Shown one piece after another: positions 7,637-15,374 of a stretch of DNA of 64,000 nucleotides. Source of the DNA: an uncultured Lachnospiraceae bacterium (GTDB taxonomy: Bacteria > Bacillota > Clostridia > Lachnospirales > Lachnospiraceae). The translations under genes and the position numbers were made by a program. The stretch covers positions 1 through 64,000 of the forward strand of contig CAMFDJ010000009.1 of NCBI GenBank assembly GCA_945949085.1. Reading direction: 5' to 3'. The notes beneath the pieces are model-generated. The model worked only from the letters and a program-made list of their open reading frames with translations, did not search any database and was not told where the DNA came from. Position 1 is the stretch's first letter; every line of letters begins with the position of its first letter.

Positions 7637-9151
7637 ATGCAAAAGCAGGAAAATGGGTTTATTACAATTTATCTGGCACTGACACTTTCCGTGCTGTTGT
7701 CTTTGATTCTGACGGTTGTGGACGGTGCGAGAAGAAGTGCGATTGCTGTGGAGGCAGACTGTGCCATGGATCTGGCAGTCTATTCTGTGTTTGCAGAATA
7801 CAACAGGGCGCTTTTTGAGAGATACCATTTGCTTTTCATTGACAGCTCCTATGAAAAGCAGCAGGGGAGCCTTTCCCTGGTGGAGGAGCATTTGACAGAA
7901 TATCTGCGCATGAATTTGAGCGAAGGGAATAAAGCGATCAAAACGGCAGATCCGACAAAAACCTTTCTGGAGGATGCGAAGATCCTGCAGGCAAGCTATG
8001 CAACAGATGAAAATGCAGACGTTTTAGTCAGTCAGGCAGCCTGCTATATGAAGGCAAAATATGGACTGTCCTACATAGAAGCCTTGCAGAAGGAGTATGC
8101 GCAGGCGGAAAAGTTTTCCCTGTTTACCAGGGATATCGACGGACAAAGAAATGCCAATCAGGCAATCATAGACGAGGCGGAGCGCGCAGGCAGGGAAACC
8201 GGTGAAACAGATGAGGAAGGCAATCCGATCACAGAGGAATTTGAACTGGATAATCCTGCCGACGGCGTAAATGCCACGCGGCCAAGCGGTGTGCTTTTGC
8301 TTGTCACCGGCGCAGATACGATGATTTCCTCCAAGACGATTACGGCAGATTCCTATTATTCGCACAGAGGCGTGACTAACAAAGGCGCAGGACTTGCCGG
8401 CAGAAGCGCGCCCACCGCTGTCGATACGGTTTTGTTTGATGCCTATATCGCTGCGTGCTGCGGCAATTATACAGATGTCCATGAGGGAAGCGGCCTCGAT
8501 TACCAAATGGAATATGTGATTGCAGGAAAAGAAAGTGATGAAGCAAATTTAAAATCAATCGTGCACCGTCTTCTTGCGCTGCGGGAGGCCTGCAATGTCA
8601 CGTTCCTGTTTGCCGATGCATCCAAGCAGGCGGAAGCAGCCTCTCTGGCGGCTTCCATAGCGACTGCTGCCGGCGTTCCTTATCTGACGGAGCCCATCAA
8701 GATTTCCCTTTTGTTTGCCTGGGCCTATGCGGAGAGTGTCTATGATGTCAAACAGCTTCTTTTGGGAAAGCGGGTAAAGCTGATCAAGGAAGCAAAAGAC
8801 TGGCACTACAGTCTGCAAGGCATGCTCGGGTATGCACAGGATGTGGCAGAAAGCAGCGCGCAGCAGGCTTTGGAGAATGTGACGCAGGGTAGCAATTTCG
8901 GCTTGGGCAATGTCGCTGCCATGAAGGACGGCCTGAACTATCAGGATTATCTGATGCTGTTTCTTATGGCGCAATCAAAGACACAAAAAAGTGCGCGCAC
9001 CATTGATTTGATGGAAATGGATGTAAGACTTACCCCACATAATTCTCATTTCAGAATGGACGACTGTCTGGATGCCCTGTCGGTAAGTGCCTATGTGGGG
9101 AGCCGTTATGGATGCAGCACGAAGGTGGAGCGCACCTTTTGTTATCAATAG
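7637..9151 (+). CDS. DUF5702 protein of the Tad pilus locus
   Basis: A 504-residue protein with a short N-terminus containing a TadE/G-like motif (GFITIYLALTLSVLLSLILT) that inserts as one membrane helix (about residues 7-28), followed by a large exported, mostly helical domain. Families of this type are found only in Gram-positive Tad loci and are thought to be minor pilins or assembly proteins. The start is ATG 7637, with AAAGGAG six bases upstream; the open frame reaches back to 7490, but that extension is low-complexity and overlaps the pilin stop. It is the first intact gene after the interrupted pilin. Confidence 0.8.
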   Translation: MQKQENGFITIYLALTLSVLLSLILTVVDGARRSAIAVEADCAMDLAVYSVFAEYNRALFERYHLLFIDSSYEKQQGSLSLVEEHLTEYLRMNLSEGNKAIKTADPTKTFLEDAKILQASYATDENADVLVSQAACYMKAKYGLSYIEALQKEYAQAEKFSLFTRDIDGQRNANQAIIDEAERAGRETGETDEEGNPITEEFELDNPADGVNATRPSGVLLLVTGADTMISSKTITADSYYSHRGVTNKGAGLAGRSAPTAVDTVLFDAYIAACCGNYTDVHEGSGLDYQMEYVIAGKESDEANLKSIVHRLLALREACNVTFLFADASKQAEAASLAASIATAAGVPYLTEPIKISLLFAWAYAESVYDVKQLLLGKRVKLIKEAKDWHYSLQGMLGYAQDVAESSAQQALENVTQGSNFGLGNVAAMKDGLNYQDYLMLFLMAQSKTQKSARTIDLMEMDVRLTPHNSHFRMDDCLDALSVSAYVGSRYGCSTKVERTFCYQ

Positions 9152-9257
9152 GACATATCTGCGTGACAGACCGGCTTTTGTCTGCTTTTGCCGGATCGTC
9201 CATGCAATAAAACAGAGGTAAGGAGAATTTGCTGCAAAAAGGGAAAAGAGGTGAGAG

Positions 9258-10148
9258 ATGATGTCCCCCGGAGGAACAGAGATTCAATCGAGTCTTGATA
9301 CTTTCATACAAAAAAAGAAAAGGAGGAAATGTTTTTCCCAGACACGACGCGTACAAAGAGAGCACAAACCTAAAAATCCACCACTTTCTGCCGGAGGATA
9401 TCATCTGCCGCCTTTTTTCCCCTGTGACAGACAGCGTATGGCGCGGGATGACCGGAAAAATCTGCTTCGAAGAAAGTCGCACAAAATCTGTCGACAGGAG
9501 GGAAGTGCCACAGTTGAAGCTGCGCTTGCTCTGCCGCTTTTTCTGATTGTCTGTGTGATGCTTCTGTCGATGGTAGATATGACAAGGACATATGTGCGCG
9601 AGGAGGAGAAGCTGTATGAGCAGACAAGAAAGGCAGCAGTTTATGGCGTTATAGGCAGCGCAGCAGGCATAAGGGGTAGCACTGATATGGTAGAATTTTA
9701 CAAGCCATATCGCGCAGCGCCTCCTCTCAAAGGTCCCGGTTTTCGTCATTTTCTGATGGTAAACCACTGTAAGGCACATATCTGGAACGGCTATGATAAC
9801 AGTAAAGGATTTCTGTCTGAGGAAAATCCGGCATATGTGTATGTGACAGAGGAAGGAAGTGTCTATCACAGAAGACGGGATTGCAGTCATTTAAATGTGA
9901 CGATAAAAAGTATACCACCCGGGAAAATGAGTGCGCAGCGCAGCGAGGATGGCAGCAGGTATTATGCATGTCCCATCTGTACAAAAGGGATGAAAAAATC
10001 CGATCTTTCTAAAATGACCTTGTATGTCGCCTCTTATGGGATCAAGTATCATGTCAGACTGACCTGTCCAAATATCAAGAGAACAGTCTATGTGGTGCCG
10101 TTTTCGCAGGTGAATGGAAAACCTGCCTGCAGCGAGTGCGGGCAGTAA
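9258..10148 (+). CDS. TadE-like pilus protein with a duplicated cysteine module
   Basis: A 296-residue protein. A basic cytoplasmic stretch (1-80) leads into the TadE motif EGSATVEAAL (81-90) and a membrane helix (about 88-108). The exported part carries two copies of a pattern Y-H-x4-C followed by C-x2-C: Y203-H204-C209 with C238/C241, and Y264-H265-C270 with C291/C294, suggesting an internal duplication that binds metal or forms disulfides. ATG 9258 has AGAGGTGAG upstream; a later ATG at 9438 has no ribosome site. TadE-like minor pilins act in pilus assembly at the membrane. The cysteine module is not part of ordinary TadE and I cannot assign it. Confidence 0.7.
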   Translation: MMSPGGTEIQSSLDTFIQKKKRRKCFSQTRRVQREHKPKNPPLSAGGYHLPPFFPCDRQRMARDDRKNLLRRKSHKICRQEGSATVEAALALPLFLIVCVMLLSMVDMTRTYVREEEKLYEQTRKAAVYGVIGSAAGIRGSTDMVEFYKPYRAAPPLKGPGFRHFLMVNHCKAHIWNGYDNSKGFLSEENPAYVYVTEEGSVYHRRRDCSHLNVTIKSIPPGKMSAQRSEDGSRYYACPICTKGMKKSDLSKMTLYVASYGIKYHVRLTCPNIKRTVYVVPFSQVNGKPACSECGQ

Positions 10149-10206
10149 GGCGTATCATTCACCGGATGTCCCCGGATGGAAAAGAATAGTAGGAAAGGAG
10201 ACTAAT

Positions 10207-10728
10207 ATGGAGGAAACCGTACAGTTTTTTCAAGTGTATCAGCACTATCTGCTGGCAGCATATCTTGGCATTTGCAGTGTGACAGATCTGTGGGTAAAAA
10301 GGATCAGCCTGACACTGACAGGTGTGTTTTTTGCGATTGGTATGCTCAGGCAGCTCGCAGTGTGGTTTGCCTGTTTCGGCGGGACAAATGAAACAGGAGC
10401 TTATGTCTGTGATCTGGTCATCACATGTGTGCTTAGCCTGCTGCCGGGGATGTTCCTTCTGGCAGTCAGTCTGATCACGGGAAAACAGCTTGGTATGGCA
10501 GATGCCTGTGCATTTTTTACGTGCGGCATTTTTCTGGGATTGTATCAGACGATTCTGCTCCTTATGCTGAGCCTATTTGTGACCGGAATCTGTGGAATTT
10601 CTTTATTGCTTTTTCACAAAGGATTGTCAAGGGGAACAGATAAGAAATCGAAGCATAGGGAGCTTCCCTTTCTACCCTTTGTTTTTGCATCCTTTCTTTT
10701 CATGATGGGATGTCTGGAGCTACCCTGA
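10207..10728 (+). CDS. Prepilin peptidase (A24 / TadV-like)
   Basis: A 173-residue polytopic membrane protein with about five hydrophobic segments. The two catalytic Asp of the aspartic prepilin peptidase family are visible: D27 in VTDLWVKRIS and the Asp of GKQLGMADA at about residue 101, where the usual GxGD loop reads GMAD. Such short enzymes lack the methylase domain and process Flp pilins and TadE-like pseudopilins. The start is ATG 10207 behind AGGAAAGGAG. It lies between two TadE-like genes, as expected for a Tad cluster. Its main substrate gene, the pilin, is broken here. Confidence 0.8.
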   Translation: MEETVQFFQVYQHYLLAAYLGICSVTDLWVKRISLTLTGVFFAIGMLRQLAVWFACFGGTNETGAYVCDLVITCVLSLLPGMFLLAVSLITGKQLGMADACAFFTCGIFLGLYQTILLLMLSLFVTGICGISLLLFHKGLSRGTDKKSKHRELPFLPFVFASFLFMMGCLELP

Positions 10729-10860
10729 CTTTTGACTTTGATGCCCGGCTGTTTGATGAGAGAGATATGCACACAAGGAAGGGATCGTCAGACCTTTGTA
10801 AAAGGGAAATGAAGCCCGGCAGTATGACGGCGAAATGAAAGGAAACAGGGAAAACGAGAA

Positions 10861-11406
10861 ATGAAAATCAGACAAAAGAGGAATAGAAACAGACAGCAAA
10901 AGAAACAGAGAAAAACGGAAAAAATCCGTGGTAAGCACAATGGCAGCACGACAGTCGAACTGGCACTTCTGATGCCGCTTATTCTGGCGGTAATTGTTCT
11001 GGTGATCCATGGCAGCATCTTTCTATATAACAGAGAAGCGACAGAGACGATAGCGTGCCTTTCGGTGCACCGGGGCTTGCAGATGGAGCACGACGGAAAA
11101 GGGGTAATCCAAAAGGAAGTGGAGCAATATGTGGAGCAGAGCCTGAAAAGCAAGCTTTTGCTGCGCCCTTCTGCGACAGCGCAGGTGACGGTCTCTCTGA
11201 CATCAGTGCAAGTGACGATCGAACTGGAGCAGAAAAATCCGGTTCCGGGAATTACGGCACTTTTGCCCGGAAAAGGAATTTTTTCCGCAAAGGTAAGCAA
11301 AAAAGGGTGGCGCATGGACCCTGCGGATGTACTTTGGGCGATATCTGCAGGCAGGTCAGCCCTGTCATCCGGTCAAATGCCCAAAACAGAATCAGGAGAT
11401 AACTAA
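10861..11406 (+). CDS. TadE-like pilus protein
   Basis: A 181-residue protein with a very basic N-terminus (residues 1-27), the motif GSTTVELALLMPL typical of TadE/TadG pseudopilins (about 28-40), one membrane helix to about residue 55, and a small exported domain. The ribosome site is weak. The end overlaps the ribosome site of the next gene (ATG 11408), so the two are translated from one message. The role is inferred from the family: minor pilin or assembly factor processed by the prepilin peptidase upstream. Confidence 0.75.
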   Translation: MKIRQKRNRNRQQKKQRKTEKIRGKHNGSTTVELALLMPLILAVIVLVIHGSIFLYNREATETIACLSVHRGLQMEHDGKGVIQKEVEQYVEQSLKSKLLLRPSATAQVTVSLTSVQVTIELEQKNPVPGITALLPGKGIFSAKVSKKGWRMDPADVLWAISAGRSALSSGQMPKTESGDN

Positions 11407-11407
11407 A

Positions 11408-12436
11408 ATGTTGATCCAGAAAGAACAAAGTCATCAATATCTGATCATTGCGCAGACACCGGAAATGGATGAATTTGCACTGCGTATGATACTTGAAAAT
11501 CACATACAGGGGCTTGTGGCAGTCAGGCAGCGGATGTTTAACGGAGAAATGAATTTATATTATGACATTACCGGGAAAACGCCGCTGTCCGATCATAGTA
11601 TCCGTCTTGGCGGCACAGATATGCGCTCACTTTTGCAAAGCCTGCTTCTGGTGACGGAAAAGCTCTCATCTTATTTCTTACCGGAGGATTTTATCTGCTT
11701 TGCGCCGGATCTTGTTTTCTCGCAAAACGGGGAATGGTCTTTTTGTTATATCCCGGAGGAAAAGGGAGATTTGCGGGAGAGCTGTATCCGCTTTTCGGAG
11801 GAGCTGCTCGGAAAGATCGACCAGGAGGATGAACAGGCGGTCGTGCTTGCTTATCAGTTTTACCGGATGATCAAACGGGAAAACGATACCCTCCATCATG
11901 TCATTCTGGAGCTTTTGTATGGGGCAGAATCAGAGAGAGCAGTCGAAGGAATCATGGAGGCAGACAGATCAGAGGAAGATATACCGGAGAAATCGCTGAT
12001 GCAGCAAGAATTTTCTCAGGATAGGAGTAATCAGATGGGAGATGTTTTATCTGATTTGTCAAATTTGTCTGCTGCCAAAAAGGATGGCGGCTGCGAGGAT
12101 AGTGACAGGAAGGAAAAAGGGGTGGATCTTTTTGCACTGCTATTGTTTGTGCTGCTTTTTTGTGGCAGTATCGGTGTCTCTTGCTATCTCATTTTTGCCT
12201 GGCAGGTGGACAGTTTCTGGGACTTTATCGCGCTGCGGGAGGGTATCTTAAGTGTTGTCTTCTTGCTTTTGTCCATTGGCGGAATTGCTGTCACGACTTT
12301 GCCGGTGGTTTTGCACAGGTTCTTTCAAATGAGATGGCAAAGGAAGGAAAGGAAGGAAAAGAGGGAAACGGACGAAAAGGAAGGAGAGCAAGAGATGAGG
12401 GATGTGTTTGAAATTCCGCAGATTGAATTGAAATAA
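11408..12436 (+). CDS. DUF6382 protein of the Tad locus, apparently lacking its FHA domain
   Basis: A 342-residue protein. Residues 1-175 match the DUF6382 region seen at the end of Lachnospiraceae Tad operons (start MLIQKEQSHQYLIIAQ); residues about 240-300 hold two membrane helices. Relatives usually continue into a C-terminal FHA phosphopeptide-binding domain; here the protein ends in a charged tail soon after the second helix. The first bases after the stop, in the same frame, read as a PIN-domain fragment, suggesting a deletion or recombination that replaced the 3' end. ATG 11408 has AGGAGA upstream. Confidence 0.65.
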   Translation: MLIQKEQSHQYLIIAQTPEMDEFALRMILENHIQGLVAVRQRMFNGEMNLYYDITGKTPLSDHSIRLGGTDMRSLLQSLLLVTEKLSSYFLPEDFICFAPDLVFSQNGEWSFCYIPEEKGDLRESCIRFSEELLGKIDQEDEQAVVLAYQFYRMIKRENDTLHHVILELLYGAESERAVEGIMEADRSEEDIPEKSLMQQEFSQDRSNQMGDVLSDLSNLSAAKKDGGCEDSDRKEKGVDLFALLLFVLLFCGSIGVSCYLIFAWQVDSFWDFIALREGILSVVFLLLSIGGIAVTTLPVVLHRFFQMRWQRKERKEKRETDEKEGEQEMRDVFEIPQIELK

Positions 12437-12610
12437 AAGTATCTCGGAAACGCCGCAGACAAAAACCGGGATGATTTTGAGGATGCTGTCCAGAGCAGTA
12501 TCGCCGAGCGTATAAATGCGGATTATATTGTCACAAGAAATGGGAAGGATTTCTGTAAAAGCAGTGTGATTGCAATTACACCGGGAGAATTATTGGCGAG
12601 GATCGTATGA
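12437..12610 (+). pseudogene. PIN-domain toxin fragment
   Basis: Directly after the DUF6382 stop, in the same frame, 57 codons read NRDDFEDAVQ, ADYIVTRNGKDF and ITPGELLARIV before TGA 12608-12610. These are the last acidic motif, the TRN-x-DF box and the C-terminus of VapC/PIN ribonucleases. No start codon, ribosome site or N-terminal half with the first catalytic Asp is present, so it is a remnant. A perfect terminator follows. PIN toxins are usually paired with an antitoxin gene; none is seen. Confidence 0.7.
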
Positions 12611-12623
12611 AGTAAAATAACAG

Positions 12624-12659
12624 AAAGGTGAGAACGAGTGATTGTTCTCACCTTTTTTT
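12624..12659 (+). terminator. Intrinsic terminator of the Tad operon/PIN remnant
   Basis: AAAGGTGAGAAC (12624-12635) pairs with GTTCTCACCTTT (12644-12655), followed by an uninterrupted run of T to 12659. It closes the Tad transcription unit. Confidence 0.9.
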
Positions 12660-12774
12660 GGGTCATACACAAAAAGAAAAAAAATGACTAAACTGGCATT
12701 CTATACTGATTATCAGAACAAGTTAATGCAACAAGTTGTCTCTCCCAATCTGGCAACAGAAAGGGGGTGCTAGA

Positions 12775-12873
12775 TTGTCAGCTTTACTTATATCTTTTCT
12801 GGTTTCTATTATGGCAGGTATAGTTTGCCACTATATTTGCAAATGGTTAGATGGAAACGACACAGACAACTAG
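12775..12873 (+). CDS. Small hydrophobic peptide, candidate type I toxin
   Basis: A 32-residue peptide from TTG 12775, with the strong ribosome site AAGGGGGTG five bases upstream. It has one hydrophobic helix (residues about 2-20: ALLISFLVSIMAGIVCHYI) and a short polar tail CKWLDGNDTDN. Peptides with a hydrophobic helix and a C-terminal YICKWLD-like tail recur in Clostridia, usually unannotated. The downstream hairpin (12903-12936) and the strong converging promoter at 12981-13008 give the layout of txpA/ratA and bsrG/SR4 type I toxin-antitoxin loci, in which an antisense RNA pairs with the toxin mRNA 3' end. Toxicity is inferred. Confidence 0.6.
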   Translation: MSALLISFLVSIMAGIVCHYICKWLDGNDTDN

Positions 12874-12902
12874 CCTAGGTATGCTCAACCTTAATGCGAG
12901 AA

Positions 12903-12936
12903 GAAAATCCCAGAGGATGCGCCCTCTGGGATTTTC
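12903..12936. terminator. Bidirectional terminator between toxin mRNA and antisense RNA
   Basis: A perfect 14-bp stem, GAAAATCCCAGAGG (12903-12916) and CCTCTGGGATTTTC (12923-12936), with a six-base loop. A-rich and T-rich flanks on each side let it end transcripts from both directions. It lies 30 bases after the peptide stop. Confidence 0.75.
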
Positions 12937-12974
12937 GCCTTGCTGGATTATCAGCAACTTATATCTTTTTGCCT
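12903..12974 (-). ncRNA. Candidate antisense RNA (type I antitoxin)
   Basis: The minus-strand promoter at 12981-13008 should start an RNA near 12974 that runs left into the 12903-12936 hairpin, giving roughly 70 nt. It would be complementary to the 3' untranslated part of the peptide mRNA. There is no reading frame in it. Confidence 0.5.
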
Positions 12975-12980
12975 AGGCAT

Positions 12981-13008
12981 ATTATATCATATCCGACTAT
13001 AATGTCAA
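12981..13008 (-). promoter_or_regulatory. Consensus sigma-A promoter pointing at the toxin gene
   Basis: On the minus strand: perfect TTGACA (13003-13008), a 16-base spacer and perfect TATAAT (12981-12986). No minus-strand protein gene lies downstream within 100 bases, which supports an antisense RNA as the product. Confidence 0.75.
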
Positions 13009-13144
13009 ATATGTCTTGGTTTATTGTTCTCCCATTTTCTGTTCCATAGGACTCTCTCCTAGAATAACAGGACTTGCCATTGGTATCTCGGTGACGATCA
13101 AGGTTCCAAAAGAAAAAGAGCAGTCGCAAAGCAGACATTTGGTT

Positions 13145-13375
13145 TTACCCAAAATAAAACACTTTCCCCTTTGCCGGAAAATCCTTTGCGTTTTCAAGAC
13201 AGTCAATGCCGGGCTGCAAAACCGTACCGCCGCGGCCTGTCGCTTTGACTCGTCCCGCGATATCATCAGGGGAAAGATATCCTGCGTCCAGATTACAATA
13301 GCCTTTCGGCTTATTGGGCGCAGGGCGCAAAAATAGCACCCTTTGGTCAAAAGGTGCCGGACATGTGGATGACAA
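13145..13375 (-). pseudogene. Remnant of a VWA-like/DUF2201-type metallopeptidase-family protein
   Basis: A 76-codon minus-strand frame reads IAGRVKATGRGGTVLQPGID, resembling the RGxGGTxLxPxxD MIDAS-like motif near the C-terminus of VWA-like putative metallopeptidases, then jumps to AKGKVFYFG and a stop, which resembles the natural C-terminal end of the same family. The beta-strand segment expected between them (about 40 residues) is missing, so there is an internal deletion, and the N-terminal 300 or more residues are absent. No ribosome site precedes the first ATG. The overlapping plus and minus frames at 13016-13350 are shadows. Confidence 0.5.
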
Positions 13376-13409
13376 ATTGTGTCATTACGATGGTTGTAAA
13401 TTGCTTATA

Positions 13410-13437
13410 AATTAATCAAAATAAATATTGATTAATT
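13410..13437. repeat. AT-rich perfect inverted repeat beside a -10 box
   Basis: AATTAATCAA (13410-13419) and TTGATTAATT (13428-13437) are perfect 10-base arms with an 8-base spacer. A TATAAT lies two bases to the right (13439-13445), without a clear -35. It may be an operator of the promoter that once served the Rpn gene now cut off by the insertion sequence. Confidence 0.4.
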
Positions 13438-13515
13438 GTATAATCAGGTGATATAGTAATAGAAAAGCAGATGTTTCTAATATGATAGCTGCCAATGTCA
13501 TGCGATTTGATGTTT

Positions 13516-13557
13516 AGCCGCCGCACACTCGTGACTTTAGTCGTGAGTTAGGCGGCT
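13516..13557. repeat. Left-end hairpin of the insertion sequence
   Basis: Outer arms AGCCGCC (13516-13522) and GGCGGCT (13551-13557) enclose an inner imperfect stem ACTCGTGAC / GTCGTGAGT (13527-13535, 13540-13548; two G-T wobbles) with loop TTTA. The same core recurs at the right end. Confidence 0.7.
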
Positions 13558-13596
13558 TTTCTTGAAATTTAACAAAACATATGGTATACTATTTAC

Positions 13597-14025
13597 ATGG
13601 ATAAAACATCTTATTTTTCAATGCCAAAAGATGTTACGCATGGTCGTGGATATGTCTATTCGTTGCAGTATCATATCGTATGGGTTACAAAGTATAGAAA
13701 GCCCATATTTGTAGGCGGGATCGAATCTGATATCAGGAGTTATCTTCTCGAAACGCTTAAATCTTTAGATATGACAGTCATAGCAATGGAGGTCATGCCT
13801 GATCATATACATCTTCTTGTGGATTGCAAACCACAGCTTAAACTATCGGACGCGATCAAGATACTGAAAGGCAATACGGCAAGATGGCTGTTCTTAAAAC
13901 ACCCGGAAATAAAAAGTCAGCTCTGGGGAGGACATTTGTGGAATCCGTCCTATTTTGTTGCCACTGTAAGTGATAGGACATTGGAACAGGTAGAAAAATA
14001 CATTAACGGCCAAAAGATGAGATAG
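13597..14025 (+). CDS. tnpA: IS200-type Y1 transposase TnpA
   Basis: A 142-residue HUH transposase. The metal-binding pair is in VMPDHIHLLVD (H70, H72) and the nucleophilic Tyr is Y135 in VEKYINGQK. The length and motifs are those of intact IS200/IS605 TnpA, which cuts and joins single-stranded element ends at hairpins. It starts 40 bases after the left-end hairpin; tnpB follows after 20 bases with its own GGAGG site. No frameshift is seen, so it may be active. Confidence 0.95.
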   Translation: MDKTSYFSMPKDVTHGRGYVYSLQYHIVWVTKYRKPIFVGGIESDIRSYLLETLKSLDMTVIAMEVMPDHIHLLVDCKPQLKLSDAIKILKGNTARWLFLKHPEIKSQLWGGHLWNPSYFVATVSDRTLEQVEKYINGQKMR

Positions 14026-14045
14026 ACGGAAAGGAGGTCAGCGGT

Positions 14046-15374
14046 ATGCAGATATATACCACATATAAGGTCAAGATCAAATGCTATAATCATATCTTCA
14101 AAGATACTGTTAAGGTATACCGAAACGCCGTGGATTATCTCATAGATGTCTGTAATGCAAACTGGGACAGCTTATTACGGACAGGCAGTTCCCTGCAACG
14201 GCAGCGATATATAGAAACACTGATCCACACCACAAAAGATAACCCAAATCCAAAGTATGACTTCGATTCAAAGTTTTACAAGATACCGAGTTATCTCCGC
14301 AGGGGTGCGATCAGTGAGGCTATCGGTAAGGTATCGTCCTATAAATCAAACCTTAAAAATTGGTCAGATAATCCTATAGGTAAAGAGCCATCCGTGCCGA
14401 AAGCCGGATTTGTGTTCCCTTCCATGTATCGGACTGTGATGTATAACCAGACAGACGATTATAAAGCACAGATTAAAGTATATGTGCGCAACACATGGGA
14501 CTGGATCACAGTTGATCTCCGTAAATCGGATATGGATTATATTACAAGACGTTGTAAAAGCCGCAAGCAGTGCGCTCCTACCCTTCAAAAACGGGGTAAG
14601 GAGTGGTTTTTAGACTTCCCTTTTGAGGAAAAAGTAACACTTGGCAAAACAGATGTAAAAGATCAGACTGTTGTTGCTGTGGATCTGGGTATCAACTCAG
14701 CAGCCACGGTCAGTGTGATGCGCAGTGATGGCACTATTCTCGGAAGGCATTTCTGCAGACTTCCCAAGGAAACAGACCATCTTTCGCATAGCATAAACCG
14801 TATCAAAAAGGCACAGCAGCATGGCAACCATAAAACTCCCCGGCTCTGGGCAAAAGCGAAAGGCATCAATACAAACATAGCGGCTAAGACGGCACAGTTT
14901 ATCATGGATACTGCCGTTCTTTATGATGCCGATGTAATTGTATTTGAGCATTTAGACCGCAGGGGAAAGCTTCATGGCTCGAAGAAACAGAAGCTCCATC
15001 TGTGGCGAAGTCAGGAAGTTCAGTCCATTGTTACAAATAAAGCCCACAGATTAGGAATGAGAATCAGTCATATCTGTGCATGGGGAACAAGTAAATATGC
15101 ATATGATGGAAGCGGCATAGTTCTTCGTGGAAAAGCTGGTGGATTTAATACCTATGAACTTTGTAAGTTCCAAAACGGTAAAATCTACAACTGTGATTTA
15201 TCTGCATCCTATAATATCGGAGCAAGATATTTTATACGTGAAATATTAAAATCCCTGGACGAGAGTTCAAGGTTGGCAATTGAGGCAAAAGTTCCTCAGT
15301 CTGCCAAGAGAAGCACCTGCACATTCTCTACTTTAATTAGCTTGAATGCGGAGCTTATGTCTTTAGCGGCATAA
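14046..15374 (+). CDS. tnpB: TnpB RNA-guided nuclease, variant without the CxxC zinc ribbon
   Basis: A 442-residue TnpB. The split RuvC centre is complete: D213 in VAVDLGINSAA, E301 in VIVFEHLD, D384 in NCDLSASYNIGAR. The zinc ribbon expected between E301 and D384 lacks the usual pairs of CxxC: the first knuckle reads GTSKYAYDGSG and only C373 and C383 remain. The C-terminal tail after the last Asp is about 58 residues. The ribosome site is AAAGGAGG. TnpB proteins use an RNA from the element's right end to cut DNA matching the flank, which keeps the element in place. The RNA would be encoded at 15375-15482. Confidence 0.9.
   Translation: MQIYTTYKVKIKCYNHIFKDTVKVYRNAVDYLIDVCNANWDSLLRTGSSLQRQRYIETLIHTTKDNPNPKYDFDSKFYKIPSYLRRGAISEAIGKVSSYKSNLKNWSDNPIGKEPSVPKAGFVFPSMYRTVMYNQTDDYKAQIKVYVRNTWDWITVDLRKSDMDYITRRCKSRKQCAPTLQKRGKEWFLDFPFEEKVTLGKTDVKDQTVVAVDLGINSAATVSVMRSDGTILGRHFCRLPKETDHLSHSINRIKKAQQHGNHKTPRLWAKAKGINTNIAAKTAQFIMDTAVLYDADVIVFEHLDRRGKLHGSKKQKLHLWRSQEVQSIVTNKAHRLGMRISHICAWGTSKYAYDGSGIVLRGKAGGFNTYELCKFQNGKIYNCDLSASYNIGARYFIREILKSLDESSRLAIEAKVPQSAKRSTCTFSTLISLNAELMSLAA

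Noticed and set aside
9051..9890. 279-codon minus-strand frame opposite the DUF5702/TadE region
   Set aside because: Antisense to supported Tad genes, Cys/His/Ser-rich shadow composition.
13016..13350. Overlapping 100-codon frames on both strands
   Set aside because: Neither has a ribosome site; the only meaningful similarity is the VWA-type remnant in the third frame (13145-13375).
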